64,000 nucleotides of DNA from positions 1-64,000 of the forward strand of contig CAWCTX010000011.1 in NCBI GenBank assembly GCA_963798505.1. The letters are read 5' to 3'. This document shows positions 41,750 through 49,506 of this stretch, in pieces. This DNA comes from CAVWSM01 sp963798505. Lineage in GTDB: Bacteria > Actinomycetota > Actinomycetes > Jiangellales > Jiangellaceae. The position numbers and the translations under genes are program-made. The notes beneath the pieces are model-generated. The model was given only the letters and a program-made list of their open reading frames with translations, made no database searches and was not told where the DNA came from. Within the stretch, counting starts at the first letter, position 1; each line of letters opens with the position of its first letter.

Positions 41750-44651
41750 GGTCGAACGCCGTCTCGGCCAGCAGCACGTCGAGCGCGTCGGGATCCCGCA
41801 GCACCTCGGCGACGAGCAGTCGCCGCTCCCAGGCGCCGGCCGCCCAGGCGAGCCCGCGGGCCAGCCCGTCAAGCGTGCTCGCGTGCACCCCGGCCTCGGT
41901 GATCCACCAGGCGACGCCGTGACCACCGACCGTCAGCTCCTCGTGCTCGAGGTACGTCTTCGGCGCGTCGGGCAGCACGGCGAACACGACGTCCGGCACG
42001 TCGGCCAGGATGCCGCTGCCGTCGACATCGAGGCGGATCCGCTCATCGGCCAGCGGCAGGTCGAGCACCTCGGCCAGGTCCTCGGCCGCGCCCGACTCGG
42101 CCGCGACGAGCGCGACCCCCGGCACCTGCGCCCAGTGCGGCCCGTCGGCGACCAACGCCTGCGTCGCTGGGACGACGCGGCTGCCAGCGCCGTCGCCGAT
42201 GCGTACGAAGTCGGGGGGCGCGACGTCCTCGGGATCGGCGGCGGCCAGCGCCGTGTAGATCTCGCGCAGCACCGACGCGGTGACCTCCAGCGACTCGTCG
42301 GCCAGCCGTTCGAGTACGGCGTCGCTACCAGCGGGATGGGCGAGGATCGACGCCAGGTCACCGCGCACCCCGATGGCGCGCAGGAACTCCTCGTCGAGCG
42401 GCAGCGGGAACGGCTCCCACAGCGCGGCCACCACCGGATCGGCCGAGGGCAGCCGGTAGTCGTCGAGCGGTCGGCGCGCCACCCGAGCGTGCATGGTGAG
42501 CCACCACTGGGTGTAGCTCGGCAGCAGCACCCGACCACCGTCGGCCAGCAGCGCCACCGCCGGCCCGGTGACGAGATCGCGGTAGGGCGGGCGCGACAGG
42601 GCCTCGAGCACCTGCGGCCACGCGTGATCCCGTACGAGATCAAGGTCGCCCACCGCAGCCAATTCGGACAGCAGCGGCGGAACCGGCCCGTCGGGCAGCC
42701 GGACGAGCATCACGTCGACCCAGCCGTCCTCGTCGTCGAGCTCGTGCCAGGCCAGCCCGTCGAGCGCGACGTCGGGCGCCCGAACGATGGGCAGTTCGGT
42801 GCGCACACCCACCGCCTGCAACGTGGCCGGGCCCCAGCGCTGGACGACGGTGTCATGGACCACGCCGATCTCGACAGGGTCGAGCCAGTCGAGCGTCGGC
42901 GATCCTGGCAGGTAGAGCGACCCGGCACGCGACGATCCGCCGTCGGCGCGCCGCAGCGTCAGCTCAGCCAGCCATGGCTCGTCACTCGTGGTCGTCTCCG
43001 ATTCCGCGACGAGCGCCAGCACGACGTCGGCGACCGGCTCGCCGGCGACGACAGCACCGCGGACCAGCGCATCAGTGAGCAGGCGCCGCGCCGAGGCGAC
43101 CTCCGCGCCGAGCCGCCCGAGCAGCGGGTGGACGGCATCGGGATGCACGACGCGCAACCCGAGCTCGGCGATACCCTCCGGCAGCGTCCCGTCGCCGAGC
43201 AGCGTGCCGCGCGGGCCACGCACCATGCGCCCGTCGGCGAGGGGTACGGGCAGCGCGGCAAGCGACTCGGGGTCGGCGCCGTCGAGCGCGGCGTAGAGGT
43301 CGCGCCACTGCGCAGGCGCCAACCGCAGGCCGGACAGGTCGGTCACAACGTCGTCCAGCGACGCGACCGTGACACCGAGCCGAGTGAGCACGTCGATGCG
43401 CGACCAGCGCGGGTCGACAAGTCCGCGGATGATGCGGCCGATCGCGCTCGGGTCGGCCGCGGACACCAGGCCGGGGACCGCGACGGCATCGGACGGCTGC
43501 ACCCGCTCGGCACCGTCGGCAGTCGCGAGCATCGCGGTGTCGCGCAACGACGCAAGCACGACCCGCCCCAGCTCGCCGTCGACCGCGCCGCTGGCCAGCG
43601 GAGGAGGCACCAGGTCGAGCAGCGCCGGGTCGGGCGGCAGGTGGCCGACAAGCTCGGCGTAGGTCTCCCCGAGCCGGCCGACGACGTAGTCGCGGGCCGG
43701 TCCGGGAGCCGCGTGCCGCCTGGTCGGGTCGAGCGGCACCGACGCCACGAGCAGCGCGGGCAGCGAAAGCGGCTCGTCTGTCGGGGTCGGCGCGTGCAGC
43801 ACCCGTGGCGTGGTGCCGGGCAACCGCTCGGGACGGCCGTCGTGGTCGACCGGCAGCGCGGCGAGCACCGACCACCAGGGCCGATCCCGCTCCTCGACCG
43901 GCCGGTCGGCGAGCAGCTCAGGCTCGAGCGGCCCGGACCGCTCCAGGCGCAGCCAGCGCGTGGAGCGCTCGCCCTCGTCGATCACGACGTACGGCCCGTC
44001 GGTGCGTGCGCGCAGCACCCTGACGTGCCCTTCCACCTCGACGACCACCTCGGCCAGGGCAGGCAGTGTGAGCAACAGGGCGTCGTCGATCCACGCGAGC
44101 AGCCGCCGGACGAGCCCCTGCGAGGCGCCGTCGCGCAGCGGCACCCGGACGACCGTGTCGTAGCCGGCGATCAGCGACGGTTCGGCGGGGAAGGGCAGCC
44201 GCAGGACTGGTACGGCGTCGCCTCGGCGAGCGACCTCCTGCCCGAGCTCGGGTATGCCGAGGGTCGTGGCGAGTGCGGCCGCACGCGACCAGCGCACCGC
44301 GCCACCACCGGAATGCACAGACGGCTCGTCGCTGACCGCGAGAACGGCGGCGAAACCCACGCCGAACCGGCCGACCGCGCCCGGCTCGTCACGCTTCGCC
44401 GAGGCGCGCAGCGTCGACAGGCTCTCGACGCCGTCGACGTCCAGCGGGGCCCCGGTGTTGGCGGCGACGAGCACCCCGTCGGTGAGCCGCAGCAGCAACC
44501 GGCCGGGGACGCCGGCGCGTGTGGCGGCATCGGCGGCATTTTGGGCGAGCTCGACGACGACCCGGTCGCGGTAGCCGCCGCGGACGAGGTCCTCCTCGGC
44601 GTTGGCGTCCTCCCGGAACCGCGCGGGCGACGCAGACCAGGCGGCAAGCAC
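41739..44651 (-). CDS. Sacsin-like protein with N-terminal histidine-kinase-type ATPase domain
   Basis: About 970-residue protein with an N-terminal GHKL ATPase domain related to sacsin and Hsp90. VVVELAQNAADAATRAG (N box), LVAANTGAPLDVDGVESL, then GRFGVGFAAVLAVSDEP (G box) lie within the first 130 residues. The remaining 800 residues are Leu/Asp/Val-rich with no known domain. The family is conserved in actinobacteria beside DUF3027. GTG 44651 is the first usable start, but relatives begin a little earlier with DPFGTEALRARVLAAW; here that stretch (to about 44685) has no standard start codon, so the true start may be hidden by a base error. Function unknown, perhaps chaperone-like. Confidence 0.82.
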   Translation of the reverse strand: MLAAWSASPARFREDANAEEDLVRGGYRDRVVVELAQNAADAATRAGVPGRLLLRLTDGVLVAANTGAPLDVDGVESLSTLRASAKRDEPGAVGRFGVGFAAVLAVSDEPSVHSGGGAVRWSRAAALATTLGIPELGQEVARRGDAVPVLRLPFPAEPSLIAGYDTVVRVPLRDGASQGLVRRLLAWIDDALLLTLPALAEVVVEVEGHVRVLRARTDGPYVVIDEGERSTRWLRLERSGPLEPELLADRPVEERDRPWWSVLAALPVDHDGRPERLPGTTPRVLHAPTPTDEPLSLPALLVASVPLDPTRRHAAPGPARDYVVGRLGETYAELVGHLPPDPALLDLVPPPLASGAVDGELGRVVLASLRDTAMLATADGAERVQPSDAVAVPGLVSAADPSAIGRIIRGLVDPRWSRIDVLTRLGVTVASLDDVVTDLSGLRLAPAQWRDLYAALDGADPESLAALPVPLADGRMVRGPRGTLLGDGTLPEGIAELGLRVVHPDAVHPLLGRLGAEVASARRLLTDALVRGAVVAGEPVADVVLALVAESETTTSDEPWLAELTLRRADGGSSRAGSLYLPGSPTLDWLDPVEIGVVHDTVVQRWGPATLQAVGVRTELPIVRAPDVALDGLAWHELDDEDGWVDVMLVRLPDGPVPPLLSELAAVGDLDLVRDHAWPQVLEALSRPPYRDLVTGPAVALLADGGRVLLPSYTQWWLTMHARVARRPLDDYRLPSADPVVAALWEPFPLPLDEEFLRAIGVRGDLASILAHPAGSDAVLERLADESLEVTASVLREIYTALAAADPEDVAPPDFVRIGDGAGSRVVPATQALVADGPHWAQVPGVALVAAESGAAEDLAEVLDLPLADERIRLDVDGSGILADVPDVVFAVLPDAPKTYLEHEELTVGGHGVAWWITEAGVHASTLDGLARGLAWAAGAWERRLLVAEVLRDPDALDVLLAETAFDRPS

Positions 44652-44697
44652 GCGTGCCCGCAGCGCCTCGGTCCCGAACGGGTCGACCGGTGTCGGC

Positions 44698-45528
44698 TCA
44701 GGCGTGGCCGGTCTCCGTTTCGGAGTCGGGCAGCTCACCCAGTGGATCGCTGCCCAGCGTGTCGAGCACGGTGCCGGTGTCGGTGTCGGGAGACGGCATC
44801 CGCACCGACGAGTGGGCGCCGCAGCCGTGGTCGTACGACACAACGCGCCCGTCACTCGGGGACATCTCGTTGGTGCAGACGCCGAACGCCTGCGCCAGCG
44901 GCCCGCCGAGCCGAACGAGGAATGCACACGTCACGCAGTGGGCCGGTGCGGCTTGGGCGATGGGTGCCTCGGGTCCGCCGTCGCCGGAGTACCAGCGGTC
45001 GGCGGCGTCGTCGCGACCCTCGCGCGACAGCACGAGCTCGCGGCCGAGCCCGATCTCGTAGGCGACTCCGGCGAGGTCATCGGGATCCGGCACGGCCTCG
45101 TCGGCCCCGGTGTAGCCGGGGGCGAGGCGGTAGTCGTCGAGCGTGGTCGGAAGCAGGTCGCCCGGGCCGAGGTCGCCGGGCCGCAACCGCTCGTCCCACG
45201 GCACCCATGCCGGCGCAAGCAGCGCGTCGCCGCCGGGCAGCAGGAGGACCTCGCTGATCGTGACCGTCTTGGCGCGGCTCGCGCGGGCGACCGTGACGCT
45301 CCAGCGCCAGCCGATATAGCCGGGAGCAGTGCAGGCGAAGAAGTGGGTGACGACCCGCTCGCCCTCGACGTCGTGCCCGAGGTAGTCGCCGACCTGACCT
45401 GCGCCGGCGGTCTCCTCAGCGGCGGCGCGGGCGGCCTCGACGGCCTCGACCGCGGCGCTGTCGGCCTTGGTGACGGACGCGCGCCTGGATGGCCTCGCCG
45501 CCCCTGGCGTACGCGTCGCTGCACTCAC
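44698..45528 (-). CDS. DUF3027 protein
   Basis: 276-residue DUF3027 family protein: KADSAAVEAVEAARAAAEE, VTHFFACTAPGYIGWRWSVTVARA, TISEVLLLPGGDALLAPAWVPWDERLRPGDLGPGDLLPT, and a C-terminal zinc-binding-like part HCVTCAFLVRLGGPLAQAFGVCTNEMSPSDGRVVSYDHGCGAHS with four Cys and two His. Its role is unknown. The WVPW...GD...LLP core is diagnostic. GTG 45528 has a GAGAAT box 8 bases upstream, so it may be leaderless. The sacsin-like gene follows directly, an arrangement common in the phylum. Confidence 0.9.
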   Translation of the reverse strand: MSAATRTPGAARPSRRASVTKADSAAVEAVEAARAAAEETAGAGQVGDYLGHDVEGERVVTHFFACTAPGYIGWRWSVTVARASRAKTVTISEVLLLPGGDALLAPAWVPWDERLRPGDLGPGDLLPTTLDDYRLAPGYTGADEAVPDPDDLAGVAYEIGLGRELVLSREGRDDAADRWYSGDGGPEAPIAQAAPAHCVTCAFLVRLGGPLAQAFGVCTNEMSPSDGRVVSYDHGCGAHSSVRMPSPDTDTGTVLDTLGSDPLGELPDSETETGHA

Positions 45529-45640
45529 GAGGCGTGATTCTCGCAAACTCTGGGCCTGGAATGAAACGCCTGTGACGATCTCGGCGTCTCGGAGTGATTG
45601 TTGCGCCTCGTTGCGGCCCGAGTTTGGGCAGGATAGAGGG

Positions 45641-46942
45641 GTGGCGGAGGAGCCGAGGTCGCAGCAGCGGTTCGCGTCGCGTGCGGCCGACGCAACGTCG
45701 CGGGCCGCCGGCACCACGGTCCGCAAGGTGCGGAAGGCGACCCATGCCCAGGGAGCCGGCGAAAGCGGGCTCGCACGGGTCATCGAGCTCCACGGAGTGA
45801 ACTCCGCGGGTGATGCCTTGGTGGCGGTCGCCCTCGCGGGGACCCTGTTCTTCTCGGTGCCGAGCGACGATGCCCGCGGCCGGGTCGCTCTCTACCTGAT
45901 CCTGACCATGGTGCCGTTCGCGATCGTGGCGCCGATCATCGGGCCGTTTCTGGACCGCTTCCGGCGGGGGCGCCGCTGGGCGATCGGCACGACGTTCGCG
46001 GTGCGCGCCTTCCTCTGCTGGGTGATGGCCGGCGCGGTCCAGGACGAGTCCATCTCGCTCTACCCGACGGCGCTGCTCGTGCTGATCAGCTCGCGGGCCT
46101 ATGGCGTCGCCAGGGCCACGGCGGTGCCCCGTGTCTTGCCGAGCAACGTCGGGCTCGTCACGGCCAACTCGCGCATCGGCCTGGCAGCGGTCGCGGGGCT
46201 GGTGGTGGCGGCGCCCATCGGGGTCGCGATCTCATGGTTCGGGCCGGAGTGGGTGCTCCGACTGGGGTTCGTGGTCTTCGTCCTCGGCACGGTCATGTCC
46301 ATCCGGCTGCCGGCCCGCGTCGACTCCAACGAGGGCGAGGAAGAAGCCGCGGTGCTGCCGGCCGCGGCGGGCCTGCGTGGCGGCCGACGGCTGCAGTTCG
46401 GGACAACGGTGGTGCGCGCGCTGCGCGGCAACGCCGGCCTGCGCTGGTTCTCCGGGTTCTTGACGATGTTCCTGGCGTTCGTCATGCGCGACGATCCGGT
46501 CGGCGGGGTGAGCGACGTCGTTGCCATCGCACTCATCGCGATCGCAGCCGCCGTCGGAAGCACCGCCGGCACGGCCCTCATGGCGACCCTGAAGGCACGG
46601 CATCCGGAGCGCCTGGTTCTGGGCTGCCTCTTGCTGGCCGCCGTCGCCGCGCTGCTGGCGGCGTTGCTCTGGGGTGCGGTGACCGCGTTGCTCGTCGCCC
46701 TCGTCGCGGGCCTCGCGCAGACGCTCGGCAAGCTCTGCCTCGACGCGGTGATCCAGAGCGACGTGCCCGAAGCCGTACGGACGTCAGTGTTCGCGCGCTC
46801 GGAGACTCTCCTCCAGCTGGCCTGGGTCGTCGGGGGCGGCGTTGGCATCGCCCTACCGTTGTATCCGCAGCTCGGCTTGGGGATCGCCTGTGCCGTGCTC
46901 GTGGCAACGGTGGTGCTCAGCGCGCGGACCCGTCGTGCCTAG
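45641..46942 (+). CDS. MFS transporter
   Basis: 433-residue MFS-type membrane protein with a basic N-terminal cytoplasmic tail (SQQRFASRAADATSRAAGTTVRKVRKA) before the first helix. VNSAGDALVAVALAGTLFF, LILTMVPFAIVAPIIGPFLDRFRRGRR and AVPRVLPSNVGLVTANSRIG characterise an actinobacterial subgroup usually found beside DUF3027 and the cold-shock gene. Substrate unknown. GTG 45641 is preceded by a CAGGAT box rather than a ribosome site. Divergent from DUF3027. Confidence 0.87.
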   Translation: MAEEPRSQQRFASRAADATSRAAGTTVRKVRKATHAQGAGESGLARVIELHGVNSAGDALVAVALAGTLFFSVPSDDARGRVALYLILTMVPFAIVAPIIGPFLDRFRRGRRWAIGTTFAVRAFLCWVMAGAVQDESISLYPTALLVLISSRAYGVARATAVPRVLPSNVGLVTANSRIGLAAVAGLVVAAPIGVAISWFGPEWVLRLGFVVFVLGTVMSIRLPARVDSNEGEEEAAVLPAAAGLRGGRRLQFGTTVVRALRGNAGLRWFSGFLTMFLAFVMRDDPVGGVSDVVAIALIAIAAAVGSTAGTALMATLKARHPERLVLGCLLLAAVAALLAALLWGAVTALLVALVAGLAQTLGKLCLDAVIQSDVPEAVRTSVFARSETLLQLAWVVGGGVGIALPLYPQLGLGIACAVLVATVVLSARTRRA

Positions 46943-46955
46943 CGCCCGGCGTTAG
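46939..46955. terminator. Stop-codon hairpin between convergent genes
   Basis: CTAGCGCC-C-GGCGTTAG pairs over 8 bp with one G-T wobble. It contains the MFS stop (46940-46942) and the stop of the convergent cold-shock gene (46952-46954). Confidence 0.5.
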
Positions 46956-47344
46956 AGCTCCAGCTCGTCGGCCAGCCGGCGCAGCACCTTGGCGATGCTC
47001 TGCGACTTGCGCGACTCGGGGTGCCGGCCCCGCCGGTAGGAGGTGGCGGCATCGTCGAGCATCTTGATCAGGTCCTCGACGAGGACGGCCATCTCATCGG
47101 GGCTGCGCCGCGACGCCTTGGACACCGACGGCACCGGGTCGAGCACCCGGACCGACAATGCCTGCTCACCGCGCCGGCCCTCGGCCACGCCGAACTCGAC
47201 CCGCTGGCCCTTACGCAGGGTGACGCCTGCCGGCAGGGCCGAGACGTGGACGTGAACGTCGCCGCCCTCGTCCTTGGACAGGAAGCCGTACCCCTTGTCG
47301 GCGTCGTACCACTTGACCTTGCCGGTAGGCACAGAGGACCCCAT
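46952..47344 (-). CDS. Cold-shock domain protein with C-terminal extension
   Basis: 130-residue RNA/ssDNA-binding protein. The cold-shock domain occupies residues 5-70: GKVKWYDADKGYGFLSKDEGG (RNP1-like KGYGFL) and DVHVHVSALP (RNP2-like). A roughly 60-residue helical C-terminal extension, VEDLIKMLDDAATSYRRGRHP and SQSIAKVLRRLADELEL, is not part of classic CspA. Such extended versions are common in actinobacteria. ATG 47344 is used; GTG 47332 is an alternative. Confidence 0.92.
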   Translation of the reverse strand: MGSSVPTGKVKWYDADKGYGFLSKDEGGDVHVHVSALPAGVTLRKGQRVEFGVAEGRRGEQALSVRVLDPVPSVSKASRRSPDEMAVLVEDLIKMLDDAATSYRRGRHPESRKSQSIAKVLRRLADELEL

Positions 47345-47380
47345 ATCGATTCGCGCGGGTGGTAGCGGGCAGGGTCAAGC

Positions 47381-48016
47381 CTAGAGCGAACCCGTCGCGC
47401 GGTGTAGATCGGCCATTTCGGCGGCCAACCACTCGGGGAACGCCCTCATGTCGGGCAGCACCACGTCGGCGCCGGCGGCCGCGAGCTCGTCCACGGAGTA
47501 CGGTCCGGTCGCTACCGCCACCGCCGTGACGTCGGCGGCGTGCGCCGCGACGATGTCGCCTAGGTGGTCGCCGACGTAGATCGCCGCGCCATGCTCGACC
47601 AGCGCCGCGCCCTTCGCCTCGGCGAACAATCCACCCACGACCTCATCCGGCGACAGGCCGATGTGGTCAAGTAGCGCCTGCGCGACGTGGGTGAGCTTGG
47701 CGCTCACGACCAGCGTCCGGCCACCGTGCGTGCGGACGGCCGCGAGTGCCTCCGCGGCCCCGGGAAGAGGACTTGAGACGGCGATGCCGAGCGCCGGGTA
47801 GAGCTCGCGGTATCGAAGCGTCGCCGCCGCCACGGCCTCCGGCGGCAACAACCCGCCCAGCACGCGCTCGAGGGGCAGCCCGACGTCACGGTGTAGCCGC
47901 GCGGCGTCCCAGTCGAGACCGTGCTCCCGACCGATCGCCTGCCAGGTCGCGACGATCCCGGCCGCCGAGTCGGCGAGCGTCTGGTCGAGGTCGAAGCCGA
48001 CGACAAGTGGGCGCAC
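47381..48016 (-). CDS. HAD family hydrolase (phosphoglycolate-phosphatase-like)
   Basis: 211-residue haloacid-dehalogenase-type phosphatase. Motif I is VVGFDLDQTLADSAAG (nucleophile Asp and general acid Asp), motif II TLVVSAKLTHVAQ, motif III in EAKGAALVEHGA, motif IV IYVGDHLGDIVAAHAA. The cap between residues 20 and 85 is the small helical type of the Gph group. Substrate unknown. GTG 48016 is chosen because it starts RPLVVGFDLD closely and TACGGT lies 8 bases upstream; TTG 48025 is possible. Confidence 0.9.
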   Translation of the reverse strand: MRPLVVGFDLDQTLADSAAGIVATWQAIGREHGLDWDAARLHRDVGLPLERVLGGLLPPEAVAAATLRYRELYPALGIAVSSPLPGAAEALAAVRTHGGRTLVVSAKLTHVAQALLDHIGLSPDEVVGGLFAEAKGAALVEHGAAIYVGDHLGDIVAAHAADVTAVAVATGPYSVDELAAAGADVVLPDMRAFPEWLAAEMADLHRATGSL

Positions 48017-48062
48017 GGGAGTCAACCGTAGCGAGCACTGGGCTCCCGCCGTTCCTAGTGTT

Positions 48063-48104
48063 CATGAAGGATTGCAGCCCCCAGGGGGGTCACGATCCTT
48101 CATG
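48063..48104. repeat. Intergenic palindromic element
   Basis: CATGAAGGAT (48063-48072) and ATCCTTCATG (48095-48104) form a perfect 10-bp inverted repeat. Inside, CCCCC-AG-GGGGG forms a second stem. A palindrome CATGATCATG follows at 48101-48110. It could be a terminator or a dispersed repeat. Confidence 0.6.
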
Positions 48105-48159
48105 ATCATGGGATGGGCGTTTCCGCGGCTTCCCCATGCGTGCGCCGCGGGCCTAGAGG

Positions 48160-48747
48160 TCAGGTCCTCCGCGACAGAATCCGGCGCACCTCCTGCGCCG
48201 ACTCCTTGTCCGGCGCGGTGTTGATCAGCGCCGTTCGCGCCGTTGCCAGCTGCCGGCCGGCGGGGAGGTCGTCGCGGCCGACGCCCCAGAAGTCCTCGAG
48301 ACCCTCGACCTTCAGTGCGACGTACGCCAGGTAGGCGTCCCGCGCCGCGTCGAGATCGTCGTGCCACGGCAGGATCCGTACGTCCGCCACCGCGTCGACG
48401 TGAGCGTTGATGTCGGCCACACCTTGGTTGGCCATGTGCTGGACCGTGCTCTTGAGGTTCTGCCGAAGCGACTCGGGGATGTCGAACGAAAGGATTGTCG
48501 GCTGCATGTACTGCAGCGTTGCCCACACCAGATCGTCTGCCTGGTTGGCCTCAGTCTGGGTGCTCGCGATGGCGTCCATCAGCGCCTCGTGCTCCCGGTC
48601 GCGCACTTCCGCGTCGCCCCACCAACCGAGGAGAGCGGCGACGAGGAGCGCCGGCAGCACCGCCCGCCGCCAGGCCGTGCGAGACGGTGGCTCCTCGACC
48701 GTGTCATCGAGGACCTCGCTCTCGCTCCACCGCAGCTCGGAGGCCAC
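48160..48747 (-). CDS. Hypothetical single-pass membrane protein
   Basis: 195-residue protein, not recognised. The N-terminal 28 residues are acidic and cytoplasmic (SESEVLDDTVEEPPSRTAWRR), followed by one membrane helix AVLPALLVAALLGWWG and a 150-residue, probably extracytoplasmic, helical domain (REHEALMDAIASTQTEANQA, SLRQNLKSTVQHMANQGVAD, DDLDAARDAYLAYVALKVEG). GTG 48747 avoids an unlikely Arg/Cys-rich extension. It follows the next gene by 31 bases and is probably in its operon. Confidence 0.75.
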   Translation of the reverse strand: MASELRWSESEVLDDTVEEPPSRTAWRRAVLPALLVAALLGWWGDAEVRDREHEALMDAIASTQTEANQADDLVWATLQYMQPTILSFDIPESLRQNLKSTVQHMANQGVADINAHVDAVADVRILPWHDDLDAARDAYLAYVALKVEGLEDFWGVGRDDLPAGRQLATARTALINTAPDKESAQEVRRILSRRT

Positions 48748-48778
48748 ACCCCTACTGTCCTCCCGCGCGCCCGCCTTG

Positions 48779-49406
48779 TCAGGCCGGCGTGGCCCGTCGC
48801 ACCGAGCCCCACACCAGGACCGCCGCACCCAGCAGCCCCGCCGTCAGCGGGTAGACCCGCTGCATGACGAAGTCCCAGTCGAACGCCACACCCAGCAACG
48901 CCATCACCACCAGGAGCGCCGCGGGAAGCCAGAGCAGGGCGACGACCCGCACACCGTACGAGGTGCGCGGCAGCGACCAGCCGAACAGCCAGGCGATGGC
49001 ATAGCCGAGCCAGCCGAGCCAGTTGACGAGCAGCAGCACGGCAAGAACGGCGACCGCAAGCATGACGACCGGGCTCAGCTCGGGTCTGCGGTCGATGGAG
49101 CCGCTCGCGCCGCGCGGTGATGGTCGTACCGGGGGACTCTTCGGCCGCCCCGCCCGATGGCGGCGGTCCCGAGGTGCGCGCGCTAGCCATGGCGGCCGAC
49201 ACCTGCGCGACGGGGTCACCTAGCCGGTGCAGGATCGCCCGCACCACCTCGGGGTCATCGCGACGACCGGCCCGCTCACGATCGATGCGGGCCCGCAGCT
49301 CCGCAATGAACTTTGTCCGGTCGGAGGGGTGCATTCGGCGCCGCTGTGCCTCGTCGGCCACCTCGTCGAGGTAGTCGAGGACAACGTGGTCGCTGTCTGC
49401 GCTCAT
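48779..49406 (-). pseudogene. HAAS-like/DUF1700-type membrane protein, one extra base
   Basis: From ATG 49406 the N-terminal domain DHVVLDYLDEVADEAQRRRM, DRTKFIAELRARIDRE and VVRAILHRLGDPVAQVSAAM is a helical prefix like the HAAS/DUF1700 signalling domain. After TTITARR an extra base (about 49106) breaks the frame; the membrane part resumes with SGSIDRRPELSPVVMLAVAV, LLLVNWLGWLGYAIAWLFGW, VVALLWLPAALLVVMALLG and VYPLTAGLLGAAVLVWG. Repaired length 208 residues with three to four helices. Usually controlled by a PadR regulator, but none is adjacent. Confidence 0.72.
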
Positions 49407-49506
49407 CCCAATCCCGTCGCGTGGACCTGGCGTGCTGCAACGATCATGCCTCGCATGGGCCGCCGAACGGTGCGTCGGCTCGCCGCTCCTCACTACCGTT
49501 GGACGG

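Noticed and set aside
41883..45257. A 1124-codon plus-strand reading opposite the sacsin-like and DUF3027 genes
   Set aside because: It mirrors real genes on the other strand, as GC-rich codon bias leaves antisense frames open. Its translation is Arg/Gln/His-rich with no family resemblance.
1471..49406. Programmed ribosomal frameshifting as a shared mechanism
   Set aside because: The shift sites share no slippery heptamer, stop-codon context or downstream structure, and they hit unrelated genes.
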